NCBI RefSeq assembly: GCF_004116465.1
Contig: NZ_PDJV01000003.1
Coordinates: forward strand, 186,001-250,000
Length of the DNA: 64,000 nucleotides
Direction of reading: 5' to 3'
Source: Arcobacter sp. F2176
GTDB taxonomy: Bacteria > Campylobacterota > Campylobacteria > Campylobacterales > Arcobacteraceae
In this document: piece by piece, positions 44,880-53,349 of the stretch
How the letters are laid out: each line of letters starts with the position of its first letter
Position numbering within the stretch: position 1 is the stretch's first letter
Notes under the pieces: model-generated
What the model saw: the letters and a program-made list of their open reading frames with translations, nothing else
What the model was told of the DNA's origin: nothing
The model's database searches: none
Translations under genes and position numbers: made by a program

Positions 44880-45884
44880 ATGATAGAACTAATAAAAAAG
44901 ATACCAAAAGCAGAATTACATTTACATATTGAAGGCTCACTGGAGCCTGAACTTATGTTTGAGCTTGCAAAAAGAAATAATATAAAGATACCTTACGATT
45001 CAATTGAAGAAATAAAGGCAGCATACGATTTCACAAACTTACAATCTTTTTTGGATATTTATTATACAGGAGCTAATGTACTTATTCATAAAAAAGATTT
45101 TTATGATTTGACTTGGGCTTATGTTTTAAAGTGTGTACAAAACAATATAATCCATACAGAAATATTTTTTGACCCACAAACACACACTTTAAGAGGTGTA
45201 TCTTTTGATACGATTATTTTAGGAATAAGTGAAGCTTTAGAAGATGCTAAAGAGAAGTTTGGAATTAGCTCAAATATTATTATGTGTTTTTTAAGACATT
45301 TAAGTCAAGAAGAAGCTTTAAAAACTTTTGAAGAGTCTTTACCTTTTAAAGATAAGATAATAGGGATTGGACTTGATTCTTCAGAACTTGGTCATCCTCC
45401 TTCTAAATTTAAAGAAGTGTTTAAAAAAGCAAAAGAAGCAGGATTTAAACTTGTGGCTCACGCAGGAGAAGAGGCTGATTATTCTTATATTTATGAAGCT
45501 TTGGATTTATTGGATATTCAAAGAATCGACCATGGAGTACAAGCAGTTCATTCAAATGAACTAATGGAAAGATTAAAAAAAGAGCAAATACCTTTAACAG
45601 TGTGTCCAAACTCAAATATTGAGTTAAAAGTTTTTGAAAACTACAAACAACACAATGTAAAGCAACTTTTAGATTATGGCTTAAATGTCACAATAAACTC
45701 TGATGATCCAGCATATTTTAGAGGTTATTTAAATGATAACTTTATAAATTTATATGAAAATATTGATTTGACAAAAGAAGATATTATAAAACTTGTTAGA
45801 AACTCTTTTAACTCTTCTTTTATAACAGATGAACTAAAAAATGAATACCTAACAAAACTTGATAATTTTGTAGAAAATAAATAG
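44880..45884 (+). CDS. add: Adenosine/adenine deaminase family protein
   Basis: A 334-residue amidohydrolase. Zinc ligands and catalytic residues occur in HLHIEGS (H14, H16), LVAHAGEE, DHGVQA and NSDDPAYF. The segment LQSFLDIYYTGANVLIHKKDFYDL resembles the PA0148-type bacterial adenine deaminases more than classical adenosine deaminase, so adenine to hypoxanthine is the more likely reaction. It follows a LOG gene, which would supply adenine. mmuM follows after 8 bases. Confidence 0.83.
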   Translation: MIELIKKIPKAELHLHIEGSLEPELMFELAKRNNIKIPYDSIEEIKAAYDFTNLQSFLDIYYTGANVLIHKKDFYDLTWAYVLKCVQNNIIHTEIFFDPQTHTLRGVSFDTIILGISEALEDAKEKFGISSNIIMCFLRHLSQEEALKTFEESLPFKDKIIGIGLDSSELGHPPSKFKEVFKKAKEAGFKLVAHAGEEADYSYIYEALDLLDIQRIDHGVQAVHSNELMERLKKEQIPLTVCPNSNIELKVFENYKQHNVKQLLDYGLNVTINSDDPAYFRGYLNDNFINLYENIDLTKEDIIKLVRNSFNSSFITDELKNEYLTKLDNFVENK

Positions 45885-45892
45885 GACAAATT

Positions 45893-46825
45893 ATGAATAA
45901 AATCAAAGAGATATTAAAAAATCAAAAAATAGTAATAATAGATGGGGCAACAGGAACAGAGCTGGAGAGAAAAGGTTATGACATCAATGATTCACTTTGG
46001 TCAGCTAAATTTTTGATGGAAAATCCAAAAGCAATTTCTGAAGTTCATAAAGACTATTTAGAAGCTGGAAGTGATTGTATTACAACTTTAAGTTATCAAG
46101 CTACATTTGAAGGCTTTAAAGAGCGAGGGCTAAATGAAGTCCAAGCAAAAGAGCTTTTGCAATCTTCTATTAAACTAGCCATAGAAGTAAGGGATGAGTT
46201 TTGGGCAAGCAATGAATCAAATAAGAGAATTAAACCTCTTGTAGCAGCTTCTGTTGGTCCTTATGGGGCATATTTAGCAGATGGTTCAGAGTTTAGAGGT
46301 AATTATGGACTAAGCCAAGAAGAACTTGTAAACTTTCATAGAAAAAGAATGCAAGCTTTGATTGAAGCAAAACCTGATTTATTGGCTTGTGAAACAGTTC
46401 CTTGTCTAATAGAAGCAAAAGCATATGTAAAACTTTTAGAAGAGTTTCCTTCAACCCAAGCTTGGATAACTTTTAGTGCAAAAGATGGAAAACATATAAA
46501 TAGTGGTGAAAGCATAAAAGAGTGTGCAAAGTTTTTAGATGATAAAGAACAAATTGTAGCTATTGGTATAAATTGCACAGCACCACAATATGTTGAATCT
46601 TTAATCTCAGAGATTAAAGAAGTCTCAACAAAACCAATTATTGTATATCCAAACGGAGGAGCTGCTTATGATGGAGCAACTAAAACTTGGAGTACACAAG
46701 CTAATACAAAAGATTATGGGAAGATGTCACATATGTGGTATGAAAAGGGAGCAAGTGTTATAGGTGGATGTTGTCAAACAACACCTGATGATATAAAACA
46801 AATCTCTTCTTGGGTTAGAAGCTAA
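45893..46825 (+). CDS. mmuM: Homocysteine S-methyltransferase
   Basis: MmuM transfers a methyl group from S-methylmethionine or SAM to homocysteine, giving methionine. The 310-residue barrel has DGATGTELERKGYDI near the N-terminus. The three zinc cysteines are seen in GINCTAP (about 227) and GGCCQTTPDDI (about 292-293). It sits in an operon with add and ends in a strong hairpin. With LOG and deaminase upstream, the cluster serves purine and methionine salvage. Confidence 0.88.
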   Translation: MNKIKEILKNQKIVIIDGATGTELERKGYDINDSLWSAKFLMENPKAISEVHKDYLEAGSDCITTLSYQATFEGFKERGLNEVQAKELLQSSIKLAIEVRDEFWASNESNKRIKPLVAASVGPYGAYLADGSEFRGNYGLSQEELVNFHRKRMQALIEAKPDLLACETVPCLIEAKAYVKLLEEFPSTQAWITFSAKDGKHINSGESIKECAKFLDDKEQIVAIGINCTAPQYVESLISEIKEVSTKPIIVYPNGGAAYDGATKTWSTQANTKDYGKMSHMWYEKGASVIGGCCQTTPDDIKQISSWVRS

Positions 46826-46846
46826 AGTTTAGCTTTTTTCTAACCC
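46812..46846 (+). terminator. Intrinsic terminator after mmuM
   Basis: AAGCTAAA-G-TTTAGCTT (46819-46835) is followed by TTTT, and an outer GGGTTAGA/TCTAACCC arm encloses it. It overlaps the last mmuM codons. Confidence 0.78.
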
Positions 46847-46897
46847 CTCTCTTACTAATTTTTTTATATAATACAAAATCTCAAAATAGGTTAAACA

Positions 46898-47125
46898 ATG
46901 TCAAAAAGTTTAAATACAAATAGTGTAAAAAGTGTAAAATCAGAAAAAATAGCAGCAACAGCAAATCAAAATAAAAATCCAGTAAAAGTTGGATTCTCAC
47001 AAGATAGATACGAAAATGAACAAGTTGTAAATGCTAGAAAAGCTGCAACTTTGGCTTTAGCAAAAGAAAAAGCGAAGAAAAAAGCAAAGATGGCAAAAGC
47101 TTCTAAGAAGAAAAACAAAAAATAA
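46898..47125 (+). CDS. Small lysine-rich protein, unknown
   Basis: A 75-residue, strongly basic protein. The first 50 residues are polar and low in complexity (KSVKSEKIAATANQNK). The C-terminal third is a run of Ala/Lys/Met ending KMAKASKKKNKK, reminiscent of histone H1-like tails. Nucleic-acid or ribosome binding is likely but not shown. The ATG is preceded by an AGG site. A bidirectional terminator follows. Confidence 0.6.
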   Translation: MSKSLNTNSVKSVKSEKIAATANQNKNPVKVGFSQDRYENEQVVNARKAATLALAKEKAKKKAKMAKASKKKNKK

Positions 47126-47151
47126 AGTATAGAACCTAAATTCTATACTTT
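47124..47151. terminator. Bidirectional terminator
   Basis: AAAGTATAGAA and TTCTATACTTT form an 11-base-pair perfect stem with loop CCTAAA, serving the convergent Lys-rich and Panacea-type genes. Confidence 0.75.
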
Positions 47152-47638
47152 AGATAATAACTTCACCTTTTTCTTTTGCTCTATATTCATCTATTTTAAA
47201 GGTATCATTTGCAATAACTCTTGGAGTGGCTTCTTTGTATTGATTTACTAATTTATTGATAGTTTTTAACTCATCATCATCGAATAAATCTTCATCATAA
47301 TCTATACCAATTTCTACAAAGTGAAGTTCTGTAAAATTTTCTCGCTCGATAATATCAATGTCCATATTATCAAGTAACTCTTGAATAAAGAAAACTCTAT
47401 CATCTTCATCTTCTAATACTTCTTCTGTTGCTATTATTTCAAAAAGTTCTGATAGTATCTTTGGTTCAGGACTTCTAGAACCTTTTATATACTCATCACC
47501 AAATATTTTTTTACCACAATATTTAAGATGGTTATAATCCATCAAAAAAAGAAGAATTGATAACTTTTTATCATTTAACAGTTTTACTTGTTTGTGTAAC
47601 ATATATAAAATTACATTTGCTACTTTTGTCATATCCAT
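47150..47638 (-). CDS. Panacea-domain (DUF4065/SocA-like) protein
   Basis: A 162-residue protein. KVANVILYMLHKQVKLLNDKKL (about 5-25) followed by LKYCGKKIFGDEYIKGSRSPEP (about 38-59) follows the pattern of DUF4065/Panacea domains, which act as antitoxins or proteolysis adaptors. The C-terminal half is acidic (DEDDRVF, DDDEL). No toxin gene is adjacent, so it would be an orphan or serve another role. AAGGA precedes the ATG. The assignment rests on pattern only. Confidence 0.55.
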   Translation of the reverse strand: MDMTKVANVILYMLHKQVKLLNDKKLSILLFLMDYNHLKYCGKKIFGDEYIKGSRSPEPKILSELFEIIATEEVLEDEDDRVFFIQELLDNMDIDIIERENFTELHFVEIGIDYDEDLFDDDELKTINKLVNQYKEATPRVIANDTFKIDEYRAKEKGEVII

Positions 47639-47694
47639 TTTCGAACAGTCCTTTTATTTAATTATCGAAGTATACAAAATAAAACATAAAGATA

Positions 47695-48309
47695 TTAAAT
47701 CTTCCAATGCTTTAATTTACTATTATTTACATTTTCTTTGACTTTATTGCAAAGTTGTGGAAAAAACAGTAAAAAATCTTCTTCTATTTCATCTATATTT
47801 TCAGAAACTATTTCAAAGTATCTACTTACATTATCCCTTTTTAAAACTCTCATAGAGATTCTTCTATCGACTCTGTTAAATGATTGGTTTAAGTGCTCTA
47901 AGGTTTGGTATTTATTTAATAAGTCAAATTCTATTAGGCTTTTTAGCTTTTGTTTTGCTTCATCTGGCAAAGTATGCATATTTGCATTTGCTTTTATGTA
48001 AAAGTCATCTAAAAACTTATCAAGAGTTATATTTGAGTATCTGTGCCAGTTTTTTGTGAGTAAATAATCGTATGTCAAGTCAATAACAACAGCCTTTAGT
48101 AAACCACTATTCCCAAGTCTATTTTTACTTTGTTTGAAAGTAGGGTGACTATCTGTATATGAGTCTATTAGTTTATGTATTTCCATTGCTTTTTTTATAT
48201 CTTCATTTGCACCTTCCCATGCTTTTGCTTTTAAAGGGTCAGCTAAATAATTGCCAATTTGAAAATCTATATTGTGTTCTGATAAAAATATATGTGCAAG
48301 CCAGTTCAT
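47695..48309 (-). CDS. acpH: Acyl carrier protein phosphodiesterase (DUF479)
   Basis: AcpH removes the phosphopantetheine group from acyl carrier protein. The 204-residue HD-like fold begins MNWLAHIFLSEHNIDFQIGN, with YLADPLKAKAWEG and IHKLIDSYTDSHPTFKQSK, which match the family and hold the predicted metal residues. The gene lies 59 bases downstream of yedE on the same strand, separated by a perfect stem-loop. Confidence 0.85.
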   Translation of the reverse strand: MNWLAHIFLSEHNIDFQIGNYLADPLKAKAWEGANEDIKKAMEIHKLIDSYTDSHPTFKQSKNRLGNSGLLKAVVIDLTYDYLLTKNWHRYSNITLDKFLDDFYIKANANMHTLPDEAKQKLKSLIEFDLLNKYQTLEHLNQSFNRVDRRISMRVLKRDNVSRYFEIVSENIDEIEEDFLLFFPQLCNKVKENVNNSKLKHWKI

Positions 48310-48320
48310 AAGAGTAGGTT

Positions 48321-48355
48321 ACAAAAGTTTACTTAAATAAAAAGTAAACTTTTGT
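48321..48355. other. Perfect stem-loop between yedE and acpH
   Basis: ACAAAAGTTTACTT and AAGTAAACTTTTGT form a 14-base-pair stem with a 7-base loop (AAATAAA). No T-run follows on the minus strand, so it may be a processing or stability element instead of a simple terminator. Confidence 0.5.
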
Positions 48356-48368
48356 GATTAGAAATTTT

Positions 48369-49448
48369 TTAAATATTATAATCAGGTGGAGTATCATTCC
48401 ACTCAAAGATAAAACACATAGGAAGTTTTCCAGATTTGTTTAGTATCTTAGCAGTTATTACACCTGAGATAAATATTGAAGCAATGGCTAAAAATGATGC
48501 AAAAGCTAATGTTGACATTCCTGTTAGTCCTTGTCCAATGGTACAACCAATAGACAAAATACCTCCAACACCCATCAATGCACCACCAATCATATTATAA
48601 GTAACTCTATTAACTTTTTGTGTTGCAGTACATCCAAAGCTATATTTTTTATTGAAAAATGACATAGAAAAAGAACCTAATATTACCCCACATAATAAGG
48701 CAATAGGGAAAGTGAAATAATTTACTTGATAAAACATAAATAACTCTAAACTCTTAGAAGTAGGATAAACAAAACTAATACCAGAAAGATCAATAAGTCT
48801 TTCCATACTATCTTGTCCCATTACTCCTGTTATTGTCCAGGCAGCAGCTATAATTAATCCAATTAAAAAACCGTCTATTAAAGTAAATATTCTTTTTACT
48901 TTTTTTGCTAAGAATAATAAAATTACAAATAAAATTCCTACTACAACATATATATTCATAGTACTATTTTCTATCATTGAAGAGAGTTCTAAAAGGGTTT
49001 TATTCTGTGTAAATGGAGTTAAAAAACCTTGAATAAGACCTTTTGCAGTTGCAAATCCAAAGATTCCTATAAATATTAAAGTAATAAGTGATTTTGAATC
49101 ACCTTGTCCAAACTTGATTAGGTGTCTATTACTACAACCATCAGCTATCATCATTCCTGTACCAAATAATAAACCACCAAATATAATAATAAAGTAGTTA
49201 ACATCTTGTTTGTAATAAACTGTTTTTGTAAAATCTAAGTCAAAATAAGAGCCTACGATTTTAGTAGAGATTATGGCAACAATCATTGCAAATACAACAG
49301 AAGCACCTCTTCTTGTAGATTTTAATAAGATATAATCTTTGATTGAGCCACTAAAGCAGAATTGATTTTTTTGAGCTATCATTCCAAATAGCATTCCAAG
49401 ACCAAGACCTAAGATATTTATTATTTCATATATTTCTAAATCGAACAT
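48369..49448 (-). CDS. YeeE/YedE-family sulfur transporter
   Basis: A 359-residue polytopic membrane protein with about nine to ten helices, of the YeeE/YedE (TsuA-like) family that imports thiosulfate or related sulfur species. Conserved cysteines occur in DGCSNRHLI, FGCTATQKV and SIGCTIGQGLTG, as in the family's relay sites. No TusA-like partner is adjacent. The start has AGGGGA nearby, and an unusual 74-base inverted repeat surrounds the promoter. Confidence 0.82.
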   Translation of the reverse strand: MFDLEIYEIINILGLGLGMLFGMIAQKNQFCFSGSIKDYILLKSTRRGASVVFAMIVAIISTKIVGSYFDLDFTKTVYYKQDVNYFIIIFGGLLFGTGMMIADGCSNRHLIKFGQGDSKSLITLIFIGIFGFATAKGLIQGFLTPFTQNKTLLELSSMIENSTMNIYVVVGILFVILLFLAKKVKRIFTLIDGFLIGLIIAAAWTITGVMGQDSMERLIDLSGISFVYPTSKSLELFMFYQVNYFTFPIALLCGVILGSFSMSFFNKKYSFGCTATQKVNRVTYNMIGGALMGVGGILSIGCTIGQGLTGMSTLAFASFLAIASIFISGVITAKILNKSGKLPMCFIFEWNDTPPDYNI

Positions 49449-49454
49449 TGTTCC

Positions 49455-49528
49455 CCTAACTTATAATTATAGTTTATCTTTCTAATAAAGGGCGATTATA
49501 TTAAATATAAACTATAAAATAAGTTAGG
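49455..49528. repeat. Long inverted repeat around the yedE promoter
   Basis: CCTAACTTAT-AATT-ATAGTTTAT (49455-49477) is matched in reverse by ATAAACTAT-AAA-ATAAGTTAGG (49507-49528), separated by 29 bases. Minus-strand TATAAT boxes lie in the loop (49495-49500) and in the near arm (49466-49471), and the near arm reaches the yedE ribosome site. Confidence 0.6.
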
Positions 49529-49567
49529 CAGAATAATTAGATAAATATATACGGGAATTTTTTAAAT

Positions 49568-49831
49568 TTAAATCTCTTGATTATCAGTTTTCATATCTTC
49601 TAATCCCTCAAGAATATCACTAGCTTGATCTTGTGTGATAGTTTTATTTTCTATATCAAGTAAAACATCGTCAAAGTATTTTTTTACTTCTTTCATGTAT
49701 TTTAATTCATCTTTCAACTCTTTAGAGTTTTTCTTTTTCTCTAAATTTGTTTCAAGTTCTTTTATATTTTCAGTTACTTCTACTAATACATCAGTTTTTA
49801 GTAAATTTTCTAAATCTTTTATATAATCCAT
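49568..49831 (-). CDS. Small acidic coiled-coil protein, unknown
   Basis: Not recognised. The 87-residue protein is helical and charged, with heptad-like spacing (DLENLLKTDVLVEVTENIKELE) and no signal peptide or membrane segment. AAAAGG precedes the ATG. It follows YhcH by 18 bases on the minus strand and so is probably the last gene of the dctP-yhcH transcript. Confidence 0.55.
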   Translation of the reverse strand: MDYIKDLENLLKTDVLVEVTENIKELETNLEKKKNSKELKDELKYMKEVKKYFDDVLLDIENKTITQDQASDILEGLEDMKTDNQEI

Positions 49832-49849
49832 TTTTTAACCTTTTATATA

Positions 49850-50323
49850 TTAATTATTTGTAGATATTTTTATTACTACTTTATAAATTTGTTCTGTCTT
49901 ATCAACTTTTATACAAGGCTGATGTCCATCACTTGGATAAAAAATAGCTAACTCTTTTTCTTTTATGTGTAAAGATGAAAATGCATTTTTTGTGTTGTAT
50001 TTTGTAAAATCTTTTTCTTCATTGTAAGCTTCAATGATTTGAAGATCATCTATATGTGATACATCCATAATTTCAGAGCCTTTTACTATATATTGAATAT
50101 CAATATATTTTTTATGTGATTCAAAAAAACACTCACTTCTAGGCTTTGAAAAATATGTTTGTTTTAAAACAAACATATTTTCATTGATAAGCTCTTTTAC
50201 ACATTCACCATTTTTTATTTCAAAAATATCATTAGATATATTTTCTAAATAATTAAATGCCAATTGGAAATTATCCTTTTTTATTTGATTTTTAATACAG
50301 TCCAATTTCCCAAATATTGCCAT
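49850..50323 (-). CDS. YhcH/YjgK/YiaL-family protein (DUF386)
   Basis: A 157-residue cupin-like protein starting MAIFGKLDCIKNQIKKDNFQ, with FFESHKKYIDIQYIVKGSE (about 68-86), matching the family's metal-binding core, and IFYPSDGHQPCIKV. Relatives include sugar anomerases such as NanQ and EbgC. The gene is 11 bases downstream of dctP, so a link to import of a sugar or sialic-like acid is plausible. Confidence 0.83.
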   Translation of the reverse strand: MAIFGKLDCIKNQIKKDNFQLAFNYLENISNDIFEIKNGECVKELINENMFVLKQTYFSKPRSECFFESHKKYIDIQYIVKGSEIMDVSHIDDLQIIEAYNEEKDFTKYNTKNAFSSLHIKEKELAIFYPSDGHQPCIKVDKTEQIYKVVIKISTNN

Positions 50324-50334
50324 TTATTATCCTT

Positions 50335-51396
50335 TTATAAATTATCTTTTAAATATAAATAATCAGACATCTTACTCCACTCTCTTACTTTTTTCATATA
50401 AGCATCTTGAGAATCTAAAATCTCTTTTAATAGTGGATTTTTAGCACTTAAATCAACTCTTAATTCTTTATTTGCTTTTTTTAATGCAACCATAACATCT
50501 TTTGGAAGAGTTTTAACTTTTATATTTGGATACTCTTTTTTCATCTCTTGCCAAGCTGTGGCATTTAAATCATAGTCTTGAATATACATATCATATGCTG
50601 CAACTCTCATAGCAACTACTAATATTTTTTGTAAATCTTTTGGTAATTTATTAAAAGAATCTTTATTTACCATAAATTGCATTTCACTTGCTGGTTCATG
50701 CCATCCTGTGTAATAAAATGGTGCAACTTTATGAAATCCCATTTTTATATCCATAGATGGTCCAACCCATTCAAGTGCATCAATTGAGTTTCTCTCTAGT
50801 GCCATAAAAAGTTCAGCAGGTGCTATATTTGTAACTTCAACTCCCACTTTTGCCATTATTTCACCTGCAAAACCTGGAATTCTCATTTTAAGACCTTTTA
50901 AATCAGCAACAGATTTGATTTCTTTTTTAAACCAACCACCCATTTGAACACCAGTATTTCCACCTGGGAATGAGTACATACCATATTTAGAATAAGCTTT
51001 TTGCATCAATTCTAATCCTCCACCATAATAAAACCAAGCGTATTGTTCCGGAGCTGTAAGACCAAAAGGCATAGAAGTAAATGGTAAAAGATTAATATCT
51101 TTACCTTTCCAATAATATGAAGCACTATGTCCTATATCATATTGACCAGCTTTTACCATGTCAAAAACCCCAAAAGGTGCTTTGTGCTTATTTGCTGCAT
51201 CAACTCTGATTTTTAATCTTCCATTTGACATCTCTTCTGCAATTTTTGCCATATTTTTTGATGTATCAATTAGTGGAGATAGAGTTGGTCCCCAAGTAGT
51301 TGCCATTTTAAGTTTATATACTTTTTCATTGGCAAAAAGTTGTGTTGATAATAATAATGCAAGTAAAAATATTACAATATTCTTCAAATTTCTCAT
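50335..51396 (-). CDS. TRAP transporter substrate-binding protein (DctP family)
   Basis: This periplasmic receptor binds organic acids for a TRAP importer. The 353-residue protein has a signal peptide (KNIVIFLLALLLSTQLFAN) and the DctP fold: LKMATTWGPTLSPLID, KGLKMRIPGFAGE (with the key Arg), ALEWVGPSMDIKMGFHKV and GWHEPASEMQFMVNKDSF. DctQ and DctM membrane subunits are not adjacent, so it is an orphan receptor. YhcH follows after 11 bases. Substrate is unknown. Confidence 0.88.
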   Translation of the reverse strand: MRNLKNIVIFLLALLLSTQLFANEKVYKLKMATTWGPTLSPLIDTSKNMAKIAEEMSNGRLKIRVDAANKHKAPFGVFDMVKAGQYDIGHSASYYWKGKDINLLPFTSMPFGLTAPEQYAWFYYGGGLELMQKAYSKYGMYSFPGGNTGVQMGGWFKKEIKSVADLKGLKMRIPGFAGEIMAKVGVEVTNIAPAELFMALERNSIDALEWVGPSMDIKMGFHKVAPFYYTGWHEPASEMQFMVNKDSFNKLPKDLQKILVVAMRVAAYDMYIQDYDLNATAWQEMKKEYPNIKVKTLPKDVMVALKKANKELRVDLSAKNPLLKEILDSQDAYMKKVREWSKMSDYLYLKDNL

Positions 51397-51514
51397 TCTT
51401 TTCCTTTTTTATAGTAAAATTCGTCGCATATTATACACAAAACTTCTCTTCTAATAAGCTTATAAACTCCCCTTGCGTATAATCCTTTTTTAATTAAGTA
51501 AGAAAGAAGAATAT

Positions 51515-53347
51515 ATGATAGAACTTTCAAATGTCTCAAAGAGCTTTGGTAAACAAACACTATTCAATGAAGTAACCTTTAGATTAAATTCTGGGGATAA
51601 GATTGGATTAGTAGGAAGAAATGGTAGTGGTAAATCTACGCTATTTAAATTGATTTTAGATGAAGAACATCCAGATGCTGGTGAAATATTACAACCTAAA
51701 AATTATAAAATTGGTGCTTTGAAACAACATTTGGTATTTACAGAAAAAACTATAACAGATGAAGCAGCACTTGCACTTAGTGAAGAACACAAATACGATA
51801 TTTATAAAGTTGAGAAAATACTTTTTGGTCTAGGGTTTTCACAAGAAGATTTATTAAAAGATCCCTTATCTTTTTCAGGTGGATATCAAATCAGAATAAA
51901 TCTAGCAAAACTACTTTTGACAGAACCAAATCTGTTACTTTTAGATGAGCCTACAAACTACCTTGATATTGTTTCATTAAGATGGCTAAAAGTATTTTTG
52001 AAAAACTTTGATGGTGAAGTAATTATCATCACCCATGATAGAGATTTTATGGATGCAGTTACAACTCACACTATGGGATTAGTACGAAAAAATCTAAAAG
52101 TAGTAAAAGGTGATACTCACAAGTTTTATGAAAAACTAAAAGAAGAAGATGAACATCACGAGAAACAAAAAGCTTCTCAAGATAAAAAAGTAAAACAATT
52201 AGAAGAGTTTATTGCTAAAAATAAAGCAAGAGCATCAACCGCTAACTTAGCCCAATCAAAGGTTAAACAACTTGAAAAGATGGATATCTTAGAAGATTTA
52301 AATTTTGATTCAACACTGAAATTTGATTTTAACTATAAAGATACACCAGCAAAAGTTTTACTTGATGTAAAAGATTTATCATTTGGATATACAAAAGATA
52401 ACATACTTTTCAAAGATATTTCATTTACTCTACAAAAGGGTGAAACACTTGGAATCATAGGAAAAAATGGTAAAGGTAAATCAACACTTCTAAATACTAT
52501 TGCAGGTGAATTAAAAGCTTTACATGGAGTTACAGAACTACATACAAGTACAACCTTTGGACACTTTGGACAAACAAATATTTCACATCTAAATCCAGAT
52601 AATACAATCATGGATGAAATCTATTTATCAAACAATAAATTGGGTGAAGGAACTGTGAGAAGTATTTGTGGGGGTATGATGTTTTCAGGTGATGATGCTA
52701 AGAAAAAAGTAACTTTACTTTCAGGTGGTGAAAAAAGTAGGGTAATGCTAGGTAAGATTTTAGCAAAAGAAGTAAACCTTCTCTTCCTAGATGAGCCTAC
52801 AAACCACCTTGATATGAGTTCAATAGAAGCACTTACCGTTGCTATTAAAAACTTTGAAGGTTCTTGTATCATCGTAACGCATAGTGAAGAATTACTTCGA
52901 GCTGTTTGTGATAGATTGATTATTTTCTCAAATGGAAGCGCTGATTATTTTGATGGAAAATATGATGAGTTCTTAGAAAAAATTGGTTGGGAAGATGAAG
53001 ATGATGCTCCGAAGAAGAAATCAAAACCAAAAGTAAATAAAAAAGAGAGCAAAAGATTAAGAGCTTTACTAGTACAAGAAAAAAGTAAGATAGTAAGTCC
53101 TATCAAAAAAGAGATTGATTCTTTAGAAAAAAAGATTATAGAAATAGAAACGACAATAGAAAAGAAAAAAGATGAATTAGTAGATGTTACAAATAAAGGT
53201 GACAATAGCAAAGTAATGGAACTATCAAAAGAGATAGCAATACTAGAAAAAGAAGCTGAAACTAAATTTGAATCTTTAGAAATCTCTCAAACAAAACTTG
53301 ATACTATTAATGATGAATATCAAATTAAATTAGAAGAGTTGATGTAA
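51515..53347 (+). CDS. ABC-F family ATPase (Uup/YheS-like)
   Basis: A 610-residue cytosolic protein with two ABC modules. Module one has Walker A GRNGSGKST (about 35-43) and LDEPTNYLD; module two has GKNGKGKST (about 320-330), LLSGGEKSRVML and LDEPTNHLD. A linker with an EEFIAKNKARASTA-type stretch lies between (about 230-245), and a C-terminal coiled coil (about 505-605) suggests Uup type. ABC-F proteins bind the ribosome E site and relieve stalled elongation. It ends 2 bases before the phosphatase-like gene. Confidence 0.92.
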   Translation: MIELSNVSKSFGKQTLFNEVTFRLNSGDKIGLVGRNGSGKSTLFKLILDEEHPDAGEILQPKNYKIGALKQHLVFTEKTITDEAALALSEEHKYDIYKVEKILFGLGFSQEDLLKDPLSFSGGYQIRINLAKLLLTEPNLLLLDEPTNYLDIVSLRWLKVFLKNFDGEVIIITHDRDFMDAVTTHTMGLVRKNLKVVKGDTHKFYEKLKEEDEHHEKQKASQDKKVKQLEEFIAKNKARASTANLAQSKVKQLEKMDILEDLNFDSTLKFDFNYKDTPAKVLLDVKDLSFGYTKDNILFKDISFTLQKGETLGIIGKNGKGKSTLLNTIAGELKALHGVTELHTSTTFGHFGQTNISHLNPDNTIMDEIYLSNNKLGEGTVRSICGGMMFSGDDAKKKVTLLSGGEKSRVMLGKILAKEVNLLFLDEPTNHLDMSSIEALTVAIKNFEGSCIIVTHSEELLRAVCDRLIIFSNGSADYFDGKYDEFLEKIGWEDEDDAPKKKSKPKVNKKESKRLRALLVQEKSKIVSPIKKEIDSLEKKIIEIETTIEKKKDELVDVTNKGDNSKVMELSKEIAILEKEAETKFESLEISQTKLDTINDEYQIKLEELM

Positions 53348-53349
53348 AA

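Noticed and set aside
45367-45564. Second plus-strand frame inside the deaminase gene
   Set aside because: Out of frame with a clear enzyme carrying all zinc motifs and no ribosome site.
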